Source: Thermoleophilaceae bacterium (GTDB taxonomy: Bacteria > Actinomycetota > Thermoleophilia > Solirubrobacterales > Thermoleophilaceae). From it: a stretch of 5,436 nucleotides of DNA. The notes under the pieces are model-generated. The model did not search any database and was not told the origin of the DNA. It saw nothing but the letters and a program-made list of their open reading frames with translations. The stretch is from contig JACCUE010000212.1 of NCBI GenBank assembly GCA_013812005.1, positions 1 to 5,436 on the forward strand, read 5' to 3'. This document shows positions 1-5,420 of the stretch, in pieces (within the stretch, counting starts at the first letter, position 1; each line of letters opens with the position of its first letter). Both the position numbers and the translations under genes were made by a program.

Positions 1-240
1 TCCAAGCTCCCGCGCGAGGAGCTGGACAAGATCGACTACAAGAACGTGTCGCTGCTTCAGCGCTTTGTGACAGACCGCGGCAAGATCCGCTCGCGCCGGG
101 TCACCGGGCTCAGCCGACGCGACCAGACCCGCATGGCGCGGGCGGTCAAGCGCTCCCGCGAGCTGGGTCTGCTGCCCTACGTCGACGCCACCAAAGGCAT
201 CGAGCGCAGCGGCGGCCGCGGCGGCCGCGGCCGCGACTAG
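1..240 (+). CDS. rpsR: 30S ribosomal protein S18 (bS18), zinc-free form, 5'-truncated
   Basis: The reading frame is open from base 1 to the TAG at 238-240 and gives 79 residues; the extreme N-terminus lies outside the window. The conserved S18 core is plain: KIDYKN, then FVTDRGKIRSRRVTG, then AVKRSRELGLLPY. S18 is a small-subunit protein that binds 16S rRNA next to S6 on the platform. Zinc-binding S18 proteins of actinobacteria carry a CxxC just before the DYK motif and a Cys and His after VTG. Here those positions hold Ser, Pro, Ser and Asp, and there is no cysteine in the visible part, so this is a C-minus type. About 17 residues follow LLPY and end in a Gly/Arg tail. The GTG at 46 lies inside the conserved core and is not the start. 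That it is a zinc-starvation paralogue is inferred from the zinc genes downstream; it could also be the only rpsR. Confidence 0.93.
   Translation, partial: SKLPREELDKIDYKNVSLLQRFVTDRGKIRSRRVTGLSRRDQTRMARAVKRSRELGLLPYVDATKGIERSGGRGGRGRD
211..237 (+). repeat. 9-base tandem repeat encoding the Gly/Arg tail of S18
   Basis: The 9-mer GGCGGCCGC occurs twice in tandem (211-219 and 220-228) and is followed by a degenerate third copy (229-237) just before the stop codon. It encodes the GGRGGRGRD end of S18. Because 9 is a multiple of 3, copy-number change would keep the frame and only lengthen or shorten the tail. Confidence 0.75.
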
Positions 241-254
241 CACGCCCAATCGCC

Positions 255-1256
255 GTGACCGAACAGCCGCTCGCCCCGGAGACCCCGATCCCGATCACCG
301 TCGTGACGGGCTTTCTCGGCGCGGGCAAGACGTCGCTCGTAAACCGTCTCGTCGCTGCGCGGTCGGGCGCCGAGCGTGTCGGCGTCGTCGTCAACGAGGT
401 GGGGGAGGTCGGGCTCGACGGGGAGCTGCTCGGCGATGCGACCGACGACGTCGTCGAGATCGCGGACGGCTGCGTCTGCTGCACGAGCCAGGGGGAGCTG
501 CTCGAATCGATCACTCGGCTGCATCGCGCGGCGGGGAGGCTGGATCGCATCATCGTGGAGACCAGCGGTCTCGCCGACCCTGGTCCCGTCGTAGAGGCCC
601 TGGCGAGCGTCACGCACGTCTTGCGCCTGGACACGCTGGTCACCGTCATCGATGCCGTCCACGCGCTCGAGCAGCTCGATCACCATCGCAGTCCCGAGGC
701 CCGATCGCAGGTGCAGCTCGCGACGCACGTGGTCGTGAGCAAGATCGACCTCGCCGACGGCGACGCCGTCGAGAGCCTGCGCGCGCGAGTGGGTGCGATG
801 AACCCGGACGCACAGATCATCGTCGCCCCGCGTGGGACGCTCGACCCCGCGCTGCTGCTCGACCGCTTCCCGCTCGCCGCCGCCGACGGGGCCATCCGCA
901 GTGGCGACGACGACCACGATCACCCCCACGACCACGATCATCTCGATGTGGAGATCTTCTCCCTCGAGCTCGAGGGAGAGCTCGACGCGGCACGCTTCGA
1001 TGGCTGGCTGGGCGGCCTGCTCATGCTCAAGGCGGCCGATCTATTCCGCATCAAGGCGATCCTCGCCGTGGCCGGCGAGCCGCGGAAGCAGATCATGCAC
1101 GGCGTGCACACCTACGTCGAGTCGGCCCCCGGGCGCGACTGGGAGCCCGGTGAGCCGCGCGCGAGCCGCATCGTCATCATCGGCAAGGACTTGGAGAGCG
1201 AGCGCTGGCGCGACGAGCTGGCGCGGTGTGTCGCCAGCCCGTCGGTTCGCGACTAG
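255..1256 (+). CDS. CobW/G3E-family GTPase, likely zinc metallochaperone
   Basis: This 333-residue protein has the full G3E GTPase plan. The Walker A motif GFLGAGKTS lies at 19-27, NEVGEVGLDG at 47-56, the metal-binding CVCC at 73-76, the ETSGLADP loop at 102-109 and SKID at 162-165 (the guanine-recognition site, usually NKxD or TKxD). A loop of alternating Asp and His (218-229, five His) separates the GTPase from a CobW C-terminal domain (about 231-326). G3E proteins use GTP hydrolysis to deliver metal to client proteins; members serve zinc (YciC/ZagA/ZigA), cobalt or nickel. The znu genes and cysteine-free S18 beside it favour zinc. The GTG at 255 is chosen because it is 14 bases after the S18 stop and any later start would cut close to Walker A. 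No good ribosome-binding site is visible, so translation may be coupled to rpsR. A cobalamin or nitrile hydratase role is less likely because no such genes are near. Confidence 0.9.
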   Translation: MTEQPLAPETPIPITVVTGFLGAGKTSLVNRLVAARSGAERVGVVVNEVGEVGLDGELLGDATDDVVEIADGCVCCTSQGELLESITRLHRAAGRLDRIIVETSGLADPGPVVEALASVTHVLRLDTLVTVIDAVHALEQLDHHRSPEARSQVQLATHVVVSKIDLADGDAVESLRARVGAMNPDAQIIVAPRGTLDPALLLDRFPLAAADGAIRSGDDDHDHPHDHDHLDVEIFSLELEGELDAARFDGWLGGLLMLKAADLFRIKAILAVAGEPRKQIMHGVHTYVESAPGRDWEPGEPRASRIVIIGKDLESERWRDELARCVASPSVRD

Positions 1257-1335
1257 CGCAGAGGTTCAGGCGGCGACGGCCGGCGGGGTGAGGGACCGCG
1301 GATCGGGCACGCGGGCAAGCCGCTGCTAACGAGAC

Positions 1336-1350
1336 TGCGAACCGTTCTCA
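1336..1350. promoter_or_regulatory. candidate Fur/Zur-family operator before the znu cluster
   Basis: TGCGAACCGTTCTCA is a 7-1-7 inverted repeat with a single mismatched pair, and one further C/G pair extends it outward. The 7-1-7 form and the TG...CA ends fit Fur-family boxes. Against the mycobacterial Zur core as I remember it (TGAAAATCATTTTCA) 10 of 15 bases agree. It sits directly upstream of a TATGGT -10 box and ends 14 bases before the permease start, where bound repressor would block RNA polymerase. Which repressor binds is inferred; the Fur-family gene at the right end is the obvious candidate. Confidence 0.55.
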
Positions 1351-1352
1351 GA

Positions 1353-1358
1353 TATGGT
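1353..1358 (+). promoter_or_regulatory. candidate -10 box of the znu operon
   Basis: TATGGT fits the high-GC -10 pattern TANNNT. Six bases separate it from the ATG at 1365, so transcription would start at or next to the start codon and the mRNA would be nearly leaderless. No convincing -35 element is seen at the usual distance. The purine run between box and ATG could also act as a weak ribosome-binding site if the true promoter is further upstream. Confidence 0.4.
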
Positions 1359-1364
1359 GGCTGG

Positions 1365-2198
1365 ATGTTCGGGCCGTTCGACGCTCCCTACATGCAGAGC
1401 GCGCTGCTCGCCGGCCTCCTGCTCGCCGTGCCCTGTGGCCTGCTGGGTGTCTGGGTGGTCCTGCGCGGTCTCGCCTTCTTCTCGCACGCGGTCGGAGTGG
1501 CGACCTTCCCCGGTGTCGTCCTCGGCCTCGGGCTTCCCGCCATCGGCCCGTTCGCCGGGTCGCTGGCGGCGGCCGGTGCCTTCGGGGTGGCGGTCTCGAG
1601 CGTGGAGACCGATCATCGCGTGCGCGGTGGGGCGGTCACCGGCCTCGCGCTCGCGGCGGCGATGGCCACCGGCGCCGTTCTCCTGACCACCATCGCCCAG
1701 GTCTCCACCCCGGTCGAGACGGTCCTGTTCGGCTCGCTGCTCGGCATCTCTGACACCGATGTCGCCCGCTGCGCAGTCGTCGCGGTCACGGCGCTGGGCG
1801 CCATGGCCCTGCTGTGGACGCGGCTCGAGGCCTCGACGTTCGACCGCGCGTGGGCGGAGCCGGCGGGCGCGCGCGCTTCGCGCACCGACGTCCTCCTGCT
1901 GATCCTGATCGGCTTCACGGTGGTCACGGCGCTGCCCGCGGTCGGCAGCCTGATGGTGTCCGGGCTGCTGGTGATCCCGGCGGCCACCGCGCGCCTGCTG
2001 TGCGACCGGCTGGTGGCCATGAGCGCCTGCGCCGTCGCCCTGTGCGCGGCCGAGGTCGTGATCGGCCTGGCCCTGGCGCGCGAGCTCGACGTGGCTCCGG
2101 GCGCCAGCATCGCGGCTCTCGGCGGGCTCGGGTTCGCACTCGCCGCCGCGGTCAGCGCGGCACGGTCTGGATTGGCGCGGCGGGCGCCGGCCACGTGA
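1365..2198 (+). CDS. zinc ABC transporter permease, first subunit (ABC-3/ZnuB family)
   Basis: This is a 277-residue, strongly hydrophobic protein with about eight likely membrane segments, the usual length and plan of the ABC-3 permease family. RGLAFFSHAVGVATFPG (34-50) is the family's early conserved block, and VGSLMVSGLLVIPAATARLL (193-212) is its hallmark late segment. The charged stretch around 152-174 is probably cytosolic. It would form half of the inner-membrane zinc channel, driven by the ATPase encoded just after it. The ATG at 1365 gives an N-terminus starting shortly before the first membrane segment. The gene's last four bases (GTGA) overlap the start of znuC, which suggests translational coupling. 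It is clearly different in sequence from the second permease gene at 3025, so the two are likely partners rather than recent duplicates. Manganese or iron as substrate cannot be excluded from this protein alone. Confidence 0.88.
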   Translation: MFGPFDAPYMQSALLAGLLLAVPCGLLGVWVVLRGLAFFSHAVGVATFPGVVLGLGLPAIGPFAGSLAAAGAFGVAVSSVETDHRVRGGAVTGLALAAAMATGAVLLTTIAQVSTPVETVLFGSLLGISDTDVARCAVVAVTALGAMALLWTRLEASTFDRAWAEPAGARASRTDVLLLILIGFTVVTALPAVGSLMVSGLLVIPAATARLLCDRLVAMSACAVALCAAEVVIGLALARELDVAPGASIAALGGLGFALAAAVSAARSGLARRAPAT

Positions 2199-3025
2199 GA
2201 CCGACCGTGCAGGCGACGGCGCATCGGACCGCCGGCTCGGGCGGTCCGGGTGCACAGCCGCCTCACGCCACTCTGGAGGTGGATCGCCTCTCGGTGGCCT
2301 ACGGCGATCGCGTCGCGCTCGACGAGGTCAGCTTCGGGCTGCACGGAGGAACGTTCGCGGGCGTGCTCGGGCCCAACGGGGCGGGCAAGACCACGCTGCT
2401 GCACGCACTGCTCGGCACCGTGGCGGCGACCGGCACGATCGTCCTTAAAGGACGGACCTCGTACGTGCCCCAACTGACGGCGGTGTCCGAGGCCTTTCCC
2501 GTCGACGCCCTCGGGGTCGTCTTGATGGGCCGCTATCCGCTTCTGGGGTGGCGCCGGCGCCCGGGCCGAGACGACCGCCGCCTCGCGGGCGAGTTGCTGG
2601 ACCAGGTTGGCCTCCTCGACCGCGCCCGGAGCCCCTTCGGCTCGCTCTCGGGCGGGCAGCGCCAGCGCGTGCTCGTGGCCCGCGCGCTTGCCCAGGAGGG
2701 CGACGTGCTGCTGCTCGACGAGCCGTTGACCGGGATCGACGCTCCCTCTCAGAAGTCCATCCTGGGTGTGATCCGCGCCCAGTGCGCGGCGGGCAGGACC
2801 GTGGTGATGACCACCCACGACCTCGCCCAGGCCGCCCGCGAATGCGACCGGCTGCTACTCCTCAATCGCACCCTGATCGCCGACGGGACCGCGCAGGAGG
2901 TCCTTCGGGCCGAGGTCCTGGGCCGCGCCTACGAGGCCGAGGTGCTGCTGCTCGACGGCCGGGCGGCGCTGATCGACGAGGGGGCGCACCACCACCCGCC
3001 GACCAAGCCGGGCGGCCTGCCCTGA
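2195..3025 (+). CDS. znuC: zinc ABC transporter ATP-binding protein
   Basis: This 276-residue cytosolic ATPase powers the transporter. All motifs are intact: Walker A GPNGAGKTT (59-67), the Q-loop at VPQ (Gln93), signature LSGGQ (151-155), Walker B VLLLDEP (171-177) and the switch His208 in TTHDL. GRYPLLGWRRRP (112-123) is typical of metal-type ABC ATPases. The start is the GTG at 2195: it gives the classic GTGA overlap with the preceding permease gene and leaves about 26 residues before the ABC core. That leader is Gly/Ala/Pro-rich and not conserved in character; a second GTG at 2207 would shorten it by four residues. The tail contains three adjacent His (265-267), which might touch metal, but this is speculative. 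The stop overlaps the next ATG by one base (TGATG), so both flanking permeases are made together with it. Only one ATPase gene is present, so it probably works as a homodimer. Confidence 0.92.
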   Translation: MRPTVQATAHRTAGSGGPGAQPPHATLEVDRLSVAYGDRVALDEVSFGLHGGTFAGVLGPNGAGKTTLLHALLGTVAATGTIVLKGRTSYVPQLTAVSEAFPVDALGVVLMGRYPLLGWRRRPGRDDRRLAGELLDQVGLLDRARSPFGSLSGGQRQRVLVARALAQEGDVLLLDEPLTGIDAPSQKSILGVIRAQCAAGRTVVMTTHDLAQAARECDRLLLLNRTLIADGTAQEVLRAEVLGRAYEAEVLLLDGRAALIDEGAHHHPPTKPGGLP

Positions 3026-3897
3026 TGCTCGACTGGCTGGCAGACCCATGGACGTCGGCGCTCATGCGACGCGCGTTCTTCGAGGCCATGCTCGTCAGCG
3101 GGCTGTGTGGGGTTCTGGGCTGCTTCGTGCTCGTCCGGGGTCTCGCCTTCCTCGGCGAGGCGATCGCCCACACCGTCGTCCTGGGAGTCGTGCTCGCCTT
3201 CCTGGGCGGCGTGCCGGCGGCAGCCGGGGGCGCCGTGTTGGCCGTGGTGACCGTGCTGCTCGCGTCTGCGATCGGGAGTGACCGCCGCTTCAGCGTGGAC
3301 ACGGCGATGGGCGTCCTGCTGCCCTCCCTGTTCGGCGCCGGCGTCGCACTGATCGCGCTCAGCGACGGCTACCGCTCGACCCTCGCCGATGTCCTCTTCG
3401 GCGCGATCCTCGCCACCACGCAGACCGATCTCGCCCTTGCCGTCGCCGCCTGTGGCCTGACCGGCCTCGTGCTGGCCCTGGCCGGCAAGGAGCTCGTTCT
3501 CGTGGCCTTCGACCGGGCGGTGGCCCAGGCGATGGGCTACCGCACCGGCCTGCTCGACCTGCTGCTGCTCGGCGTCGTTGCTCTGGCCGTGGTGGTGTCG
3601 CTACGAGCGGTGGGAAACGTCCTGCTCGCCGGCCTGCTTCTGGGCCCGCCCGTGACCGCCCGGCTGCTGTGCCGGAGCTTCTGGGGAATGGCGGCCTGGT
3701 CCGCCGGGCTCGGGGTCGGCGCCTCCGTGGCCGGGCTGTATCTCTCCTGGTACGTGGAGGTCGGCGGGGGCGCGGCGATCGTGCTCGTCGTGGCTGCGAC
3801 CTTCGTCGTTGTCGCGATCGGCGTGCGGCTCACGGGCAGGGTCGGCCCCAGCGAACGACGCGTCCTTTCCCACGATGCTTATACTGCCGTCCTATGA
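3025..3897 (+). CDS. znuB: zinc ABC transporter permease, second subunit (ABC-3/ZnuB family)
   Basis: This 290-residue membrane protein belongs to the ABC-3 family. The early block RGLAFLGEAIAHTVVLG (38-54) and the late hallmark VGNVLLAGLLLGPPVTARLL (196-215) are both present; the family's usual PAATA reads PPVTA here. About eight membrane segments are expected. It is closer to textbook ZnuB/MntB proteins in the early block than the first permease is. The ATG at 3025 is fixed by its one-base overlap with the znuC stop and by an N-terminus that starts just before the first membrane segment. The end overlaps znuA by four bases (ATGA). The last codons also carry the candidate znuA promoter. With one ATPase gene and two permease genes, the likely complex is a permease heterodimer on an ATPase dimer, as in the TroCD type; two alternative homodimers are the other option. 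Confidence 0.9.
   Translation: MLDWLADPWTSALMRRAFFEAMLVSGLCGVLGCFVLVRGLAFLGEAIAHTVVLGVVLAFLGGVPAAAGGAVLAVVTVLLASAIGSDRRFSVDTAMGVLLPSLFGAGVALIALSDGYRSTLADVLFGAILATTQTDLALAVAACGLTGLVLALAGKELVLVAFDRAVAQAMGYRTGLLDLLLLGVVALAVVVSLRAVGNVLLAGLLLGPPVTARLLCRSFWGMAAWSAGLGVGASVAGLYLSWYVEVGGGAAIVLVVAATFVVVAIGVRLTGRVGPSERRVLSHDAYTAVL
3880..3885 (+). promoter_or_regulatory. candidate -10 box of an internal znuA promoter
   Basis: TATACT is a near-consensus -10 hexamer and the most AT-rich spot in this region. It lies inside the last codons of the second permease gene, with eight bases between it and the ATG at 3894. Transcription would then start within a base or two of the start codon. There is no ribosome-binding site before that ATG, which fits leaderless translation or coupling through the ATGA overlap. 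No clear -35 is seen. It would allow extra binding protein relative to the membrane parts. Confidence 0.45.
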
Positions 3898-4826
3898 GAA
3901 CGAGTCGCATTATCACTATCTCCATCATCGCCCTCCCGCTCTTCGCCGGAACACTGGCCGCCGGGTGCGGCTCGGATGACTCCGGCGATGGCGGCCGCGG
4001 CGCCGGGAAGGTCGCGGTGGTCGCGACGACGATGCAGCTGCAGGACTTCGCTCGCCAGGTCGGCGGCGAGCGCGTCGACGTGACAGGAGTCCTCGGCCCC
4101 GACGACGAGCCCCACGAGTACGAGCCGACTCCCGCCAACGCCGACGCCATCAGCGGTGCCGACGTCGTCGTGGAGAACGGTGCCAACCTCGACGAGTGGC
4201 TCGAAGACCTGCTCGCCAACGCCGGCGGCGAGGCCACCCGGGTCACGGCCTCGGAGGGCATCGATCTGCTTCCCACCGAAGAGGAGGGCTTCCCCGGCGA
4301 TCCCCACGTCTGGCACGACCCCGACGCTGCCAAGAAGATGGTGGACAACGTGGCGGCTGGCCTCGGGGAGGCCGATCCCGACGGGCGCGCCACCTATGAG
4401 CGCAACGCCAAGGCCTACAACCGCCGGATCGACGAGATGGCACGACAGATCCGCAGCGAGTTCGAGTCAGTCCCGGCGACCCAACGCAAGCTCGTCACGA
4501 CCCACGATGCCTTCGGCTACTTCGGCCGCGCCTACGACGTCGAAGTCGTCGGCACGGTCCTGCCCTCCGTCACCACCGAGACCGAGACGTCCGGCCGGCA
4601 GGTGCGCGAGCTCATCGACACGATCGAGCGCGAGGGCGTCAAGGCCATCTTCACCGAGCAGGGCGTGGATCCCAAGCTCGAACGCCAGGTCGCCGAGGAG
4701 GCCGGCGCGGAGGTCGAAACCGGCCTGTACGCCGACACGCTCGGTCCCGAGGGCTCGGGCGCGGAGGAGTTCATCGATGCAGAGCTCGCCAACGCGGAGG
4801 CGATGGCCGGCGCCTTCAGCCGGTAG
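3894..4826 (+). CDS. znuA: zinc-binding lipoprotein of the ABC transporter (cluster A-I)
   Basis: This 310-residue extracytoplasmic lipoprotein captures metal and passes it to the permeases. The N-terminus has basic residues, a hydrophobic stretch (6-23) and a lipobox LAAGC with Cys25 as the lipid anchor. Metal ligands can be placed from family motifs: His74 in PHEYEPTP, His138 in GDPHVWHDP, His204 in TTHDAFGYF and Asp281 in LYADTLG. The third ligand is His; manganese-type members such as PsaA have Glu there, so zinc is favoured. The His-rich loop of many ZnuA proteins is absent, and the matching stretch before His138 is short and acidic (PTEEEGF). The ATG at 3894 is chosen because it begins a normal lipoprotein signal and makes an ATGA overlap with the permease gene; the frame is open further upstream but that part is permease coding sequence read in another frame. 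It is the last gene of the cluster and converges on the repressor gene. Confidence 0.93.
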   Translation: MRTSRIITISIIALPLFAGTLAAGCGSDDSGDGGRGAGKVAVVATTMQLQDFARQVGGERVDVTGVLGPDDEPHEYEPTPANADAISGADVVVENGANLDEWLEDLLANAGGEATRVTASEGIDLLPTEEEGFPGDPHVWHDPDAAKKMVDNVAAGLGEADPDGRATYERNAKAYNRRIDEMARQIRSEFESVPATQRKLVTTHDAFGYFGRAYDVEVVGTVLPSVTTETETSGRQVRELIDTIEREGVKAIFTEQGVDPKLERQVAEEAGAEVETGLYADTLGPEGSGAEEFIDAELANAEAMAGAFSR

Positions 4827-4864
4827 CGCCACGTCCTGGCGGGGGCCACCCCGGAGAGCGGTCC

Positions 4865-4902
4865 GTGCGGTGCTCGGCCGAGAGTCTCCGGTGCGGTGCT
4901 CG
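4865..4902. repeat. direct repeat in the znuA-zur gap
   Basis: GTGCGGTGCTCG occurs at 4865-4876 and exactly again at 4891-4902, a spacing of 26 bases, with similar bases following each copy. Between them lies the 10-base palindrome CTCGGCCGAG (4873-4882). It may be a small local duplication or part of a dispersed intergenic repeat; only genome comparison can tell. Confidence 0.6.
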
Positions 4903-4920
4903 CCGGAACAACGTTCCGGC
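4902..4920. terminator. inverted repeat between convergent genes, possible bidirectional terminator
   Basis: GCCGGAAC and GTTCCGGC form a perfect 8-base-pair stem around a three-base AAC loop. It lies 75 bases after the znuA stop and 27 bases beyond the end of the minus-strand repressor gene, so transcripts from either side would fold it. No T-run follows on either strand, so it would be a terminator without U-tract at best. A protein-binding site is the alternative, since GGAAC and GTTCC recall the arms of the 1336 operator, though with a three-base instead of one-base spacing. Confidence 0.4.
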
Positions 4921-4947
4921 TGCGCTCCTCCCGCGAAGAAAGCCGGG

Positions 4948-5400
4948 TCAGGCGGCGGCCCGGCACACCGGGCACTCGCCGTGCAGGGTCACGTCGTGGG
5001 CGGCGATGGCGAAGTCGACCCGCTTGGAGAGGCGACTGATCGCGCGCTCCAGCGCCTCGTCCTCGAAGGGTACGACGGCCCCGCAGCTGTCACACACGAT
5101 GTGATGGTGGTGCTCACCGCTCGGGTACGCGGGCTCATAGCGAGCGACACCCTCGCCCACCTCCACCCGGTGGACGAGCCCGAGGCGGTCGAGCAGATCC
5201 AGCGCGCGGTAGATGCTCGCGAGCCCGACAGTGCTGCCGCGCTCGCGCAACAGGTGGGCGATCTCTCGCGCTGTCATCGCGCAGTCGAGCGAGGCCACGG
5301 CTTCGAGAACCTCGGTGCGCGGCCGGCTGTCGCGGTGGCCGGCCGCGGCGAGCGTCCGCAGCGCATGATCGGTCCAGGGCGCTTTGGTAGCTGTGCTCAT
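4948..5400 (-). CDS. zur: Fur-family metal-dependent repressor, probably Zur
   Basis: This 150-residue protein has the two-domain Fur layout: a winged-helix DNA-binding part (about 10-85, recognition region ASIYRALDLLDRLGLVHRV at 61-79) and a C-terminal metal and dimer domain. Two CxxC pairs (Cys103/106 and Cys143/146) form the usual structural zinc site. HHHH (97-100), Glu118 and His135 match, without gaps, the second regulatory site described for mycobacterial Zur as I recall it. The first regulatory site is less clear because no Cys lies between residues 41 and 102; His77, Glu80 or Glu89 with His98 and His100 could serve. Zur identity rests mainly on the zinc genes beside it; Fur or another family member remains possible. 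The ATG at 5400 gives a normal-length N-terminus. It would repress the znu cluster, and perhaps itself, when zinc is plentiful. Confidence 0.88.
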   Translation of the reverse strand: MSTATKAPWTDHALRTLAAAGHRDSRPRTEVLEAVASLDCAMTAREIAHLLRERGSTVGLASIYRALDLLDRLGLVHRVEVGEGVARYEPAYPSGEHHHHIVCDSCGAVVPFEDEALERAISRLSKRVDFAIAAHDVTLHGECPVCRAAA

Positions 5401-5404
5401 CCCG

Positions 5405-5420
5405 GTCAGGGTATCCGGAC
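5405..5420. promoter_or_regulatory. imperfect palindrome over the zur promoter, possible autoregulatory site
   Basis: GTCAGGGTATCCGGAC is a 16-base inverted repeat with six of eight pairs matching. It covers the candidate -10 box of the repressor gene, a position that would suit autoregulation. It does not resemble the operator at 1336, so binding by the encoded protein is only a guess. Confidence 0.25.
5408..5413 (-). promoter_or_regulatory. candidate -10 box of the zur gene
   Basis: On the minus strand TACCCT (inside GGATACCCT) fits TANNNT and is seven bases before the ATG, implying a start of transcription at or near the first codon. A weak -35 match (TCGACC, 5434 to 5429) lies at a short 15-base spacing. 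The window ends right there, so the promoter cannot be fully judged. Confidence 0.35.

Noticed and set aside
146..941. Long open frames on the minus strand opposite the CobW gene
   Set aside because: They are antisense readings made possible by GC-rich codon use; the plus strand has a full, motif-complete G3E GTPase there.
1257..1335. Possible terminator or small gene between the CobW gene and the operator
   Set aside because: Only short stems such as GCGG-GCAAG-CCGC (1311-1323) are seen, with no T-run and no convincing coding frame.
1814..2194. Upstream extension of the znuC frame through the first permease gene
   Set aside because: The added residues are a frameshifted reading of conserved permease sequence; the GTG at 2195 gives a normal ATPase and a GTGA overlap.
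2440..2454. Perfect 7-1-7 palindrome CGTCCTTAAAGGACG with an AT-rich core inside znuC
   Set aside because: It lies in coding sequence for the conserved VLKGR region, far from any promoter, and about one such palindrome is expected by chance in a window of this size.
1326..2818. Long open minus-strand frames opposite the first permease and the ATPase
   Set aside because: Their translations are low-complexity, rich in Arg, Ala, Gly and charged residues with no recognisable domain, as expected for shadows of GC-rich genes.
3851..3865. GCGAAC half-site resembling one arm of the 1336 operator, upstream of znuA
   Set aside because: The second arm matches at only one position, so there is no symmetrical box; it is also inside permease coding sequence.
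4827..4841. Small stem CGCCA-CGTCC-TGGCG right after the znuA stop
   Set aside because: A five-base-pair stem without a T-run is common by chance in such GC-rich DNA; the 4902 hairpin is the stronger terminator candidate.
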